Below are positions 8,619-17,035 of a DNA stretch of 64,000 nucleotides, in pieces. The stretch comes from Roseicyclus sediminis (GTDB taxonomy: Bacteria > Pseudomonadota > Alphaproteobacteria > Rhodobacterales > Rhodobacteraceae). The number at the start of each line of letters is the position of its first letter. Positions within the stretch are counted from its first letter, which is position 1. Location of the stretch: contig NZ_JAOPHT010000001.1 in NCBI RefSeq assembly GCF_025515305.1, positions 226,001 to 290,000 of the forward strand, given 5' to 3'. The translations under genes were made by a program, and so were the position numbers. The notes beneath the pieces are model-generated. The model was not told where the DNA came from. It was given only the letters and a program-made list of their open reading frames with translations, and did not search any database.

Positions 8619-9979
8619 CGAAGCACCGCCTCGGGCAGGGCCAGGACGATCCACGGCTGCCAGATCAGGAGGCCGAGGACGCCGACCTGCAACAGGACGA
8701 AGGGGATGATCCCGCGATAAACCTGCGCCATTGTCACGGCTCCACCCGCCGCGCCCTTCAGATAGAAGAGCGCGAAGCCGAAGGGCGGCGTCAGGAACGA
8801 GGTCTGCAGGTTCACCGCCACCAGCACCGCGAACCAGTAGATCAGGTCCGCGCGCGCCACGTGATCGCCGAGGTCCATGATCTGAACGATGGGCGCGAAG
8901 ATCGGCAGCACGATGAGCGTGATCTCGATCCAGTCGAAGAAGAAGCCCATGATGAAGACCATGACCATCATCATCGCCAGCAGCCCCCAGTCGCCCAGCG
9001 CCAGGCTGCGCGCGGTGTCGACGATGAAGTGCTCGCCGCCGATGTGGCGGAAGACATAGGCGAAGGCGGTGGCGCCGACGAAGATGAAGAACAGCATGGC
9101 GATGGTGCGCACCGATCCGTCCATCGCGCCCGACAGCGTCGGCCAGTTCAGACGGCCGCGGATGAACCCGAGAAGCAGTGCCGCGAAGGCGCCGACGCCC
9201 GAGGCCTCGGTCGGTGTCGCAAAGCCGCCGATGATCGAGCCCAGAACCGCCACGATGATCAGGAGCGGCAGGGCGAGCGAGATCAGGAATTCCCGCATCA
9301 GGCCGGCGCGTTCTTCCGGCGGGATCGGCGGCGCCTTGGGCGCGCTCGACGGGTTCAGCGCCGAGGTCACCACGATGTAGACGAGGTAGGCCCCCGCGAG
9401 GACCAGTCCCGGGATGAAGGCGGCGACGAAGAGCTTGGCGAGGTTCAGCGTCAGGAGGTCGCCCATGAAGACGAGCATGACAGAGGGCGGTATCAGGATG
9501 CCGAGGGTCCCGGCGCTCGCCACCGTGCCGGCCGCGAGCGACGGGGAATAGCCCTTGGAGATCATCGTCGGCAGCGCGAGCACCGTCAGCATGACCACCG
9601 AGGCCCCGATGATGCCCGTCGCCGCGGCGAGGATCGTGCCCATCAGCGTCACCGCGAGCGCAAGGCCACCGGGCACCGCGCGCAGGAGCTTCTGTAACGA
9701 GATAAGCAGGTCCTCCGCGATCCGCGTTCGCTCCATCACCAGGCCCATGAAGATGAACATGGGCGCGGCCACGAGAACCGGGTTCTCGATGATGCCCCCG
9801 AAGATGCGGTTGGGCATCAGCGTGACCTGCGCGAAACGCATCTCGCCGAGGGCAAGCGCGAGCCCGCCGAAGATCAGCGTGACACCCATCAGGACGATGC
9901 CGACGGGAAGCGTCGAGAACAGCCCCGCGATCAGCGCGAGGAACATGAGGCCGGGAAGGATGTCGATGAGCGCTTCCAT
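8615..9979 (-). CDS. dctM: TRAP transporter large permease (DctM)
   Basis: 454-residue inner-membrane protein with about a dozen hydrophobic segments, the large subunit of a tripartite ATP-independent periplasmic transporter. Typical segments include LPVGIVLMGV, NPVLVAAPMFIFMGLVMERT, SAGTLGILIPPSVMLVFMGD and FFFDWIEITLIVLPIFAPI. Start at the ATG at 9979, overlapping the dctQ stop as ATGA. It works with DctQ and DctP next door to import an organic acid using an ion gradient. Confidence 0.92.
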   Translation of the reverse strand: MEALIDILPGLMFLALIAGLFSTLPVGIVLMGVTLIFGGLALALGEMRFAQVTLMPNRIFGGIIENPVLVAAPMFIFMGLVMERTRIAEDLLISLQKLLRAVPGGLALAVTLMGTILAAATGIIGASVVMLTVLALPTMISKGYSPSLAAGTVASAGTLGILIPPSVMLVFMGDLLTLNLAKLFVAAFIPGLVLAGAYLVYIVVTSALNPSSAPKAPPIPPEERAGLMREFLISLALPLLIIVAVLGSIIGGFATPTEASGVGAFAALLLGFIRGRLNWPTLSGAMDGSVRTIAMLFFIFVGATAFAYVFRHIGGEHFIVDTARSLALGDWGLLAMMMVMVFIMGFFFDWIEITLIVLPIFAPIVQIMDLGDHVARADLIYWFAVLVAVNLQTSFLTPPFGFALFYLKGAAGGAVTMAQVYRGIIPFVLLQVGVLGLLIWQPWIVLALPEAVLR

Positions 9980-10515
9980 CACTCGGCCTCGAACGGGCTG
10001 TCGACGAGGTCGGGGCGCGCCACCGCAACGCGGATGCGCAGCGCCACCGACAGCGCGCCAAGGATCGTCAGGAAGGCCGAGAGCGGGATCGCTGCCTTGA
10101 TGATCCAGCGGTTCGGCAGGCCCATGCCGCCGACAGGCCCCTCGTTCCTCTCGAAGGCGCGCGCCGCGAAATCCCAGCCGAACCAGATCAGGAGGCACAT
10201 GAAAGGGATGAGGAACACGAGGATCGCCCAGAATTCCAGTTCCAGCTTCAGCCTACGGCTCATGCGGTGGGCGAAGATGTCGATCCGCACATGGGCGTCG
10301 CGGATATAGGCGTATCCGAAGCACAACACGGCGATCGCCCCGTGCAGGTGCCATTCGAGATCGGAGACAACGAAGGACCCGGTGTTGAAGAAACGCCGTC
10401 CGATCACGTCGTACATGATGACGGCGGTCAGGATCAGGAGCATCAGCCCCGCCGCCTTGGCAAAGAGATGGCAAGGCAGCGCGAAGGCGCGCGCGATGTG
10501 CAGAAGCGTGGTCAT
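9979..10515 (-). CDS. dctQ: TRAP transporter small permease (DctQ)
   Basis: 178-residue membrane protein with four predicted helices (about 20-40, 60-80, 95-115, 140-160). It contains the DctQ hallmarks VIGRRFFNTG, EWHLHGAIAVLCFGYAYIRDAHVRID and LLIWFGWDFAARA. It forms the membrane complex with DctM, whose start overlaps its stop. A GC-rich stem-loop separates it from dctP. Confidence 0.92.
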   Translation of the reverse strand: MTTLLHIARAFALPCHLFAKAAGLMLLILTAVIMYDVIGRRFFNTGSFVVSDLEWHLHGAIAVLCFGYAYIRDAHVRIDIFAHRMSRRLKLELEFWAILVFLIPFMCLLIWFGWDFAARAFERNEGPVGGMGLPNRWIIKAAIPLSAFLTILGALSVALRIRVAVARPDLVDSPFEAE

Positions 10516-10544
10516 GTCGGCCGAATCCTTGCGGTCTTGGGTCC

Positions 10545-10570
10545 GCCGGGACCGCCTGAGCGGTCCCGGC
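10545..10570 (-). other. stem-loop between dctP and dctQ
   Basis: Perfect 11-bp GC-rich inverted repeat (GCCGGGACCGC and its complement) with a CTGA loop, in the 72-nt gap. There is no T-run, so I read it as an mRNA-stabilising or attenuating hairpin that keeps the binding protein message in excess, not as a full terminator. Confidence 0.6.
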
Positions 10571-10587
10571 CTGGTCGCTTCACGCGA

Positions 10588-11616
10588 TCAGTCGACGTAG
10601 GCGAGCGCTGCCCAGTCGGCGTATTGCGCGCGGAAGTCCTGGATGTGGTTCCAGACCCGGGCGAACTCTTCGCTCTCGGCCACCTTCTGTGCCACGACGC
10701 GCTCCCAGGCGCCTTCGAAGGCGGCCAGCATCTCGTCGGACCAGCGGTGGACCGTCACGCCATGCTCGTTGACCATGGTCGCCAGCGGCTCGAGCTGGAT
10801 CGCCTCGCCCTGTGCGGTCGTCAGCGCGACGTTGGCGGCGCAGACTTCCTGGACGGCGGCGCGTTCCTGGTCGGTGAGCCCGTTCCAGCTGTCGCCGTTC
10901 ATCAGGAATACGATGAGCGACGTCTGCTGGTGCCAGCCGGGGAAGTAGTAGTGGCCGGCGTGCTCGTACATGCCCAGAGCGTTGTCGATGGCCGGGAAGC
11001 TGATTTCGGCGGCGTCGATCGTGCCGAGGTTCAGCGCCGTCATCGTGTCGGCGGGCGGCAGGTTCTGCGCCTGGACGCCAAGCTCCTGCATCACGGCGGC
11101 GCCGAGGCCGAAGATCCGCATCCGAAGACCCTGCAGATCCTCGACGCTTTCGATCGGCTCGCGGAACCATCCCGAGGCCTCGGGCGAGAGGATCGCGCAG
11201 AGCTCGCCATGGACGTTGAAGGGCGCGATGACCTCGTTGTAGAGCTCATAGCCTCCGCCATTGTACCACCAAGCGGTGTATTCGCGGACGTCCGGCCCGA
11301 ACGGGAACGCGGTGAAGAGCGCGGCGGACGGCACGACGCTTTCCGCGAAACCGGGCGAATACCACGCGGCCTCGATTGCGCCGGTGGAGATTGCATCCCA
11401 GATCTCGTTGCCGCCCACGATCTCGCCGGGGTTGCGGAAGATCAGGTTCAGCGATCCGCCCGTCAGTGCCGAAATGCGCGGCCCGATATTCTGGCCGCTG
11501 TCGCCCAGGAGCGGCAGGGTCCCCTGGTAGATCGACTGCATCTCTACGTCGTTGGCCTGCACGGCGGTCGCCGAAAGGCCCAGTACCGCCGCGGCGGCGA
11601 GGGGTGTCAGTTTCAT
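10588..11616 (-). CDS. dctP: TRAP transporter solute-binding protein (DctP)
   Basis: 342-residue periplasmic binding protein. A Sec signal peptide (MKLTPLAAAAVLGLSATAVQA, cleavage after about residue 21) is followed by a DctP-like domain with YNEVIAPFNVHGE, the conserved Arg region LQGLRMRIFGLGA near 150, and AAEISFPAIDN. Start at the ATG at 11616, preceded by GGGAGGA. This DctP looks like the branch with long N-terminal segments rather than the C4-dicarboxylate type. The operon suggests a uronate or related sugar acid as ligand. Confidence 0.88.
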   Translation of the reverse strand: MKLTPLAAAAVLGLSATAVQANDVEMQSIYQGTLPLLGDSGQNIGPRISALTGGSLNLIFRNPGEIVGGNEIWDAISTGAIEAAWYSPGFAESVVPSAALFTAFPFGPDVREYTAWWYNGGGYELYNEVIAPFNVHGELCAILSPEASGWFREPIESVEDLQGLRMRIFGLGAAVMQELGVQAQNLPPADTMTALNLGTIDAAEISFPAIDNALGMYEHAGHYYFPGWHQQTSLIVFLMNGDSWNGLTDQERAAVQEVCAANVALTTAQGEAIQLEPLATMVNEHGVTVHRWSDEMLAAFEGAWERVVAQKVAESEEFARVWNHIQDFRAQYADWAALAYVD

Positions 11617-11741
11617 GGTTTCGTCCTCCCTTCTGTGATGTCGTTCGTCGGGCCTTGGCCCGGATTTGCCCGAAGGCCTCCTTTTTTCTTTTCTTGGTTT
11701 CGCTCTCCCGAAGTCTCTGGCCCTCCTCCCGGCCGGGAAAC

Positions 11742-12479
11742 CTATTGGCCTTGAAGCGCCATCTGCGCGTCCTTCACGCCTACGCCCGCGGCGAGAAACC
11801 CGCCATCGACCGCAAGGCATTGTCCCGTCACGTGCCGGGCACGCGGCCCGGCGAGGAACGCCACGGCATCCGCCACCTCGGCGGCCTGAGCATAGCGGCC
11901 CTGCGGGATCGTCGCGAGGTAGTCGGCGACCTGGCTCGCGGGGTGAGAACCCTGCGCGAGCGGCCCCTCCACCGGCCCCGGCGCAACGGCGTTCACGGTG
12001 ATGCCGCGCGGGGCGAGTTCGACGGCCATCTGCCGGGTCAGCTGCACCAGACCCGCCTTCGACACGCCGTAGGCCGTACGTCCGTAACCCGCGCGGAAGG
12101 CCGAGACCGAGGCGATGTTGACGATGGCCCCGCCGCCGCGCATCGCCTGCACCGCCTCCCGGCTCATGTGGAAGGCCGCGGTCAGGTTCAGGCCGATGAT
12201 CCGGTCCCAGACATCCGCCGAGGTATCGAGAAACGGCACGATCCGCCCGGTTCCGGCGCAGTTCACCAGCACCGATATCTCCCCTGCGGCCTCCAGCAGC
12301 GCGCGGCGGCCTTCGGCATCGGTGATGTCGGTGACATAGCCCGATTGCGCCCGCCCCGTGGCCTCCACCGGTTGCAGATCGGCAAGGATCACGCGCAGTC
12401 CCGCCTCCGCCAGGGCGTCGCCAATGGCCCGGCCCAGCGTGCCGGCGCCTCCGGTGACGATGGCGGTTCCCCGGCTCAT
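11742..12479 (-). CDS. SDR family oxidoreductase
   Basis: 245-residue classical short-chain dehydrogenase. TGGAGTLGRAIG cofactor motif near residue 9, VNCAGTG, catalytic Ser in NIASVSAF, Tyr-x3-Lys in YGVSKAG, and APGPVEGP. The C-terminal LAVDGGFLAAGVG is typical of the FabG/3-oxoacyl type. Start ATG at 12479 overlaps the ThDP-enzyme stop as ATGA. A 125-nt gap with no gene follows before dctP and probably holds that gene's own promoter. Confidence 0.87.
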   Translation of the reverse strand: MSRGTAIVTGGAGTLGRAIGDALAEAGLRVILADLQPVEATGRAQSGYVTDITDAEGRRALLEAAGEISVLVNCAGTGRIVPFLDTSADVWDRIIGLNLTAAFHMSREAVQAMRGGGAIVNIASVSAFRAGYGRTAYGVSKAGLVQLTRQMAVELAPRGITVNAVAPGPVEGPLAQGSHPASQVADYLATIPQGRYAQAAEVADAVAFLAGPRARHVTGQCLAVDGGFLAAGVGVKDAQMALQGQ

Positions 12480-14206
12480 GCCACGCGGTCCCCCTTCTTC
12501 ACCTGCACCGTGCGGCTGTCGACCGCCGGAAGCATCCGCGAAGGATCGCGCGTCACCATCACGTCGATGACGCTGGGCCGGCCGCGTTCGGCGAAGGCGG
12601 CGAGCAGCGCGGCCTCCAGGTCCTCCGGCCGTTCCACCCGCTGCCCGTGGCAGCCCATGGCGTTGGCCACGGCGGCATAATCCGTCTCGGCAAGGTCCGA
12701 GGACTGGTAGGCGCCCTGGCCGTACATCAGGTGCTGAAGCGCCTTCACGTAGCCGGAGGCGGCGTTGTTCACCACGATGACCGTGATGCCGAGCCCCATG
12801 CGCCGCGCTGTTTCCAGTTCGCCCAGCACCATGTTGAAGCCGCCATCCCCGGTAAGGCCCACGACCACTGCCTCGGGCGCGGCAAGCTGTGCGCCCATCG
12901 CCCCCGGAAGGCCGTAGCCGATCGAGGCAAATCCGCGATCCGGCACGAAATGCCGCCCGGCGCGGCGCGTGTCGAAGAGAAGCCCGCCCCAATGCGCGGC
13001 GAACCCGCCGTCCGCGATGAGATAACCGTCCTCCGGCAGGAGCCGGTTCAACTCCGTGATGAGCCGGCCCATATGCACCGGAGTCTCGTCCGACAGCCGC
13101 TTCTCGACGGTCTCCTCGCGCCAGGACTCCATCCGGGCGGGCACCTGGGCCAGGTAATGCGCCCGCATCTCGCGCTGCTGCGCCGCCGTCCCTTCGAGCG
13201 CGTGGCGCAAGTCCTGGAGACCGGCCTTCGCATCGCCCCAGAGCTTCACGGTCGGCTTGTAGGTGCGCCCCATTTCCTCGGCCACGATCTCGAGATGGAT
13301 CAGCGTCTTTCCCGGGGCGGGCACGGTGAACCGCTTCGTCGCGATCTCGCCCAGCTTGCAGCCGACGACAAGCAGGCAGTCGCTTTCTTCTATAAGTTTG
13401 TTCGCGATCCGGTCGTAGCGGCCGAAGAGCCCCGCGTTCAGGGGCGACTGGCAGGAGATCGCACCCTTGCCGGTCATCGTGTGCGCGACCGGTATGCCGC
13501 AGGCCTCGGCCAGTGCCGTGACCTCCGCGGTTGCGCGCGAGATATGCACGCCGCCACCGCAGAGCATCAGGGGACGTTCGGCACCGGCCAGGAGTGCTGC
13601 GGCACGCGACAGCGCCTCGGCATCGGGGCGGCATCGAAGCGCGGGGGCCGACTGGTGGGCCGGATCGGCTTCGAAGTCGTCCTCGGCGAAACCGTGAAGC
13701 CCGTGGGCCACGTCCTCGGGCACGTCCACGACCACGGGGCCCGGTCGCCCGGAGGTCGCGACCGCGAAGGCGCGGCGGATCGCTTCGGGGATGCGGTGCA
13801 CGGCCTCGACGCGGATGAGTTCCTTGCACGCCGGGCGCAGGATGGCGACCTGGTCGGTCTCCTGCGTCATGTTCTTGCCGGCATGGTCGCGCTGCGCGTC
13901 GCCGACGATGGCGACAAGCGGACTGCCGGCGTTCAGCGCCTCGACGAGGCCCGTCACGAGGTTCGTCGCCCCCGGCCCAAGCGTCGCGTCGACAAGGCCA
14001 ACGCGGCCCGAGACCTTGGCATAGGCGTCCGCCGCGAACGTCGCGCAGCGTTCGTCGTTGATGAGGTGATGGTTCAGGCCAAGCCGCCGCGCCGCGTCGT
14101 AGAATGGCAGAAGCTGGAAGCCCCCCATCCCGAACATCGGCCCGGCGCCGTGCGCCAGAAGCATCCGCACGAGGGCCTCGCCACCGGTCATCTCGTTCGT
14201 GCTCAT
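12476..14206 (-). CDS. thiamine-diphosphate-dependent enzyme, acetolactate synthase-like
   Basis: About 576-residue three-domain ThDP enzyme. The N-terminal PYR domain has the catalytic Glu52 in INDERCATFAADAYA and GPGATNLVTGLVEA; the C-terminal PP domain has LTGDGGFNMVLGELETA followed by VVNNAASG, the Mg/ThDP site. Start: two ATGs lie 6 nt apart at 14212 and 14206; the AAGGGAG site is 8 nt from the second and only 2 nt from the first, and the second overlaps the E1-beta stop as ATGA, so I used 14206. It resembles acetolactate synthase, sulfoacetaldehyde acetyltransferase and IolD-type enzymes; which reaction it runs is not known. Confidence 0.82.
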   Translation of the reverse strand: MSTNEMTGGEALVRMLLAHGAGPMFGMGGFQLLPFYDAARRLGLNHHLINDERCATFAADAYAKVSGRVGLVDATLGPGATNLVTGLVEALNAGSPLVAIVGDAQRDHAGKNMTQETDQVAILRPACKELIRVEAVHRIPEAIRRAFAVATSGRPGPVVVDVPEDVAHGLHGFAEDDFEADPAHQSAPALRCRPDAEALSRAAALLAGAERPLMLCGGGVHISRATAEVTALAEACGIPVAHTMTGKGAISCQSPLNAGLFGRYDRIANKLIEESDCLLVVGCKLGEIATKRFTVPAPGKTLIHLEIVAEEMGRTYKPTVKLWGDAKAGLQDLRHALEGTAAQQREMRAHYLAQVPARMESWREETVEKRLSDETPVHMGRLITELNRLLPEDGYLIADGGFAAHWGGLLFDTRRAGRHFVPDRGFASIGYGLPGAMGAQLAAPEAVVVGLTGDGGFNMVLGELETARRMGLGITVIVVNNAASGYVKALQHLMYGQGAYQSSDLAETDYAAVANAMGCHGQRVERPEDLEAALLAAFAERGRPSVIDVMVTRDPSRMLPAVDSRTVQVKKGDRVA

Positions 14207-15165
14207 GCGCATAGCTCCCTTGCGGCGTCGGCGATCATGTCGGCCGTGACCCTCAACTGGTCCTCGAGGTTCGGCGCGTAGGGGATGAGCGCGCGGGGCG
14301 CGCCGATCCGCCGGGGCCGGGCCTTGAGATCCGCCTCCTGCACGACGGTCGCCACGACTTCGGCACCGAAACCGCCCACCGCGACGCTTTCATGCGCCAC
14401 GAGAAGCCGCCCGGTCCGCGCCGCGCTCTCGATCACCGCTGTCCGGTCCCAGGGCCAGAGGCTTCGCAGGTCGATCACCTCCGCGCCGATACCCTCGGCG
14501 GCGAGGGTCCGGCCCGCCTGTTCCGCGCGGTTGGCGCAGTCGGACCAGCTGACGATGGTGACGTCGCCACCCTTCAGACGCACGCGCGCCGTGCCCCATT
14601 GGTAGGGCGCGGCCTGGTCGACCTCGCCCTCGTTCGCCCAGATGTTCTTGTGCTCGAGGTAGACGACGGGATCGTCCGCCTCGATCGCCGCCTTCATCAT
14701 CGAGAAATTGTCCTGCGCCGTCGACGGCACGGCGACGACGAGGCCGGGGATATGGGCATACCAGCTTTCGAGCGACTGCGAGTGCTGCGCGGCCGAGGAT
14801 CGCCACATGCCCATCGGCTTGCGGATCACCATGGGAGCGCGCGACTGGCCGCCGAACATGAAACGCGCCTTGGCGATCTGGTTGATCAGCTCGTCCGTGG
14901 CGCAGAGCGCGAAGTCAGCGAACCGCATCTCGACCACGGGGCGTGTGCCGACCATCGCCGCGCCGAAGGCGGCGGCCATGATCGCGGCCTCCGAGATCGG
15001 GGCATCCGACACGCGGTCCGGTCCGAACTCCTCGCGCAGGCCCTTGTACTGGCCGAAGACGCCGCCGCGGCCGAGATCTTCGCCCACGCACCACACGGTC
15101 GGGTCCGCGGCCATCGCCTGCCGGAGCGCCTCGAGCGCCGCGCCGCCATAGGTCATCACACCCAT
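14203..15165 (-). CDS. 2-oxoacid dehydrogenase E1 beta subunit (AcoB/PdhB type)
   Basis: 320-residue transketolase-like beta subunit. VWCVGEDLGRGGVFGQYKGL, DAPISEAAI, and MRFADFALCATDELINQIAK are E1-beta hallmarks, and the C-terminal half (VTIVSWSDCANRAEQA, VAHESVAVGGFGAEV) is the transketolase C-domain. With the alpha subunit it would form an alpha2beta2 ThDP enzyme that decarboxylates a 2-oxo acid or acetoin. It overlaps the alpha stop as TGATG. No E2 lipoyl transferase or E3 gene lies in the operon. Confidence 0.9.
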   Translation of the reverse strand: MGVMTYGGAALEALRQAMAADPTVWCVGEDLGRGGVFGQYKGLREEFGPDRVSDAPISEAAIMAAAFGAAMVGTRPVVEMRFADFALCATDELINQIAKARFMFGGQSRAPMVIRKPMGMWRSSAAQHSQSLESWYAHIPGLVVAVPSTAQDNFSMMKAAIEADDPVVYLEHKNIWANEGEVDQAAPYQWGTARVRLKGGDVTIVSWSDCANRAEQAGRTLAAEGIGAEVIDLRSLWPWDRTAVIESAARTGRLLVAHESVAVGGFGAEVVATVVQEADLKARPRRIGAPRALIPYAPNLEDQLRVTADMIADAARELCA

Positions 15166-16163
15166 CAGTAGGCCTCCAACTCGGGCGAGCCGATGTCCTG
15201 AACGTCCGCGAAGACCGATCCGTCTTCCGGGAAGGGCGCGGCGGCGGCGGCGGCAAGCGCGGCCTCCATCTCGGCCCAGGCGTCGGACGCAATCCGGTCG
15301 AGATCCGCCTCGGCCACGCCGGCGCCCAACAGGATCTCGCGCTGCCGCGCGATGGGATCGTCGCTGGCGATCCGTGCCGCGGCCTCTTCCTTCGCGCGGT
15401 AGGTCGCGGGGTCGAAATAGGTGTGGCCGCCCTGCCGGAAGGTGCGGGCATGCAGGAACGCGGGCTGGCGGTCGCGGCGGATGGCGGCGACGAGGTCGCG
15501 CGCGATGTCGGCAACCGCCTCCACGTCGTTGCCGTCGACGACCTCGGTGCGGATGCCGAAGGACTTCGCCCGGGCAGCCGCCCCCTCGCCCGCCGTCATG
15601 TCCGACGTGCGGGTCGTCGCCGACCATTCGTTGTCCTCGCAGACGAAGAGTACCGGCAGGCCGAAGACCGCGGCCCAGTTGAGCCCTTCCAGGAAGGGGC
15701 CGCGGTTGATCGCGCCGTCGCCGAAGATGTCGACCACGATCCTGTCGTCGCCCAGAAGCTTGATGCCGTGGGCTGCCCCCGCACCGATCGGGATATTGGC
15801 CGAAACCACGCCGTTCGCGCCCAGCATGCCGACCCCGAAATCCGCGATGTGCATCGAGCCGCCCTTGCCGCCGCAGCAGCCGCCCGCGCGACCCAGAAGC
15901 TCCTCCATCATCGCGGTGGGATCGGCGCCCTTGGCGAGCGTGTGGCCGTGACCGCGATGGGTGGATAGAAGCAGGTCGTCGCGCCGGAGTGCCGCGATGA
16001 TCCCTGCCGCGCAGGCCTCCTGTCCGATGGAGAGATGTATCGCGCCGAGCACCAGCTGGTCGCGGGTCGCCGCAAGCTCGGCCTGTCTTTCGAAGGCGCG
16101 AATGCGTTCCATCATGGTCAGGAGCGCAAGGCCCCGCGTCCGGTCGTAGTTCGGTTGCGTCAC
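15165..16163 (-). CDS. 2-oxoacid dehydrogenase E1 alpha subunit (AcoA/PdhA type)
   Basis: 332-residue ThDP-binding alpha subunit. HLSIGQEACAAGI, STHRGHGHTLAKG, the Gly-rich GKGGSMHI, and the ThDP motif GDGAINRGPFLEGLNWA ending in CEDN are present. The GTG start overlaps the iclR stop as GTGA, and longer forms run into non-native sequence. The pair resembles acetoin:acceptor oxidoreductase or branched-chain E1; substrate is not determined by the sequence. Confidence 0.9.
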   Translation of the reverse strand: MTQPNYDRTRGLALLTMMERIRAFERQAELAATRDQLVLGAIHLSIGQEACAAGIIAALRRDDLLLSTHRGHGHTLAKGADPTAMMEELLGRAGGCCGGKGGSMHIADFGVGMLGANGVVSANIPIGAGAAHGIKLLGDDRIVVDIFGDGAINRGPFLEGLNWAAVFGLPVLFVCEDNEWSATTRTSDMTAGEGAAARAKSFGIRTEVVDGNDVEAVADIARDLVAAIRRDRQPAFLHARTFRQGGHTYFDPATYRAKEEAAARIASDDPIARQREILLGAGVAEADLDRIASDAWAEMEAALAAAAAAPFPEDGSVFADVQDIGSPELEAY

Positions 16164-16942
16164 GTGTCGGCCTCCGGTTCGCGTACGCTCAGTCGTGCGG
16201 CAAGGCGCGCCGCCTCTTCCCGCAACGCGGGCAGGACCACCTGCTCCAGCCGCGCCTGGTCCATGCGCTCGTTGATCGCGCCGACCGCGAGCGCGGCGGC
16301 GAGACGCCCGCCCGCCGTCACCACCGGCAAGCCGACGGCACTCATCGCGGCGACCACGCCGCCGGCGTTCATGGCATAGCCCACGCGGTCGTACTCCGCC
16401 TTCGCGCGCTCCAGCCGTTCGGCATCGAATCCGTATTCGGCAAGCCAGCCCGCGTTGGCGCGATTGACCGCGGCGCGGGTCGAGGCCGGCATCGCGCAAT
16501 AGAGCGCAAGCGCCCCCCCTCCGACGCCGAGCGGCCGCCGGTCGCCCCGGTCGAGGGTCAGCGTCCGGATCGGATAGGCCCCGACTTCTCGGGCGACACA
16601 TACGGCGGAGGGACCCTCAGGCACCGAAAGGAAGACGGTGTCGCCCGTCGCTTCGGCCAGCCGCCGCATCCCGCGATAGGCGATCCCGGCCATGTCGATG
16701 GCCGCCGCCGAGCGTGCGAGCGCGCCAAGCCGGGCCCCCAGACGATAGGTCCGGGCTTCGGGGTCCTGCGCGACGTAGTCGACATCCTGAAGCGCCGCGA
16801 GGACGCGATGCGCGGTGGTCTTGGAAAAGGACGTGCGGGCGACGACGTCGGCCAGGGCGGCGCCTTCGGGCATGTCGACAAGTGCGTCGAGCACACGCGC
16901 GGCGCGGGCGATAGACCCCACGGCGGCCTCGTCGTTCGGCAT
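16160..16942 (-). CDS. IclR-family transcriptional regulator
   Basis: 260-residue regulator with an N-terminal winged helix (about 8-65, SFSKTTAHRVLAALQDVDYV) and an IclR effector-binding domain (about 80-250). First gene of the long minus-strand operon ending at uxaA, with GTGA overlap to E1 alpha. A perfect palindrome lies 15 nt upstream of its start, in the divergent promoter region, consistent with autoregulation and control of both directions. Confidence 0.9.
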   Translation of the reverse strand: MPNDEAAVGSIARAARVLDALVDMPEGAALADVVARTSFSKTTAHRVLAALQDVDYVAQDPEARTYRLGARLGALARSAAAIDMAGIAYRGMRRLAEATGDTVFLSVPEGPSAVCVAREVGAYPIRTLTLDRGDRRPLGVGGGALALYCAMPASTRAAVNRANAGWLAEYGFDAERLERAKAEYDRVGYAMNAGGVVAAMSAVGLPVVTAGGRLAAALAVGAINERMDQARLEQVVLPALREEAARLAARLSVREPEADT

Positions 16943-16956
16943 GTCTCCTCCCCTTT

Positions 16957-16995
16957 GTTCCGATTATCGGAACGCTTATTGCCGATTAGTGAAAC
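16957..16995. promoter_or_regulatory. tandem IclR operator in divergent promoter
   Basis: A perfect 17-bp palindrome, GTTCCGAT-T-ATCGGAAC, at 16957-16973, followed by a degenerate copy at 16979-16995 that matches 12 of 17 positions. The copies start 22 bp apart, about two helical turns, so two IclR dimers could sit on the same face. It lies between iclR and the divergent unknown gene at 17036. Confidence 0.65.
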
Positions 16996-17035
16996 TGGAT
17001 TGTTTGATTCCGTCAAGGGCTATAGACGTCTGCCC

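Noticed and set aside
11617..11741. T-rich run near 11683-11700 as a terminator
   Set aside because: On the minus strand this is an A-run and no stem precedes a T-run in the direction of transcription.
13048..15682. Large Arg-rich reading frames opposite and out of phase with the ThDP enzyme genes
   Set aside because: High GC gives long open frames on all strands. These lack family motifs and have low third-position GC.
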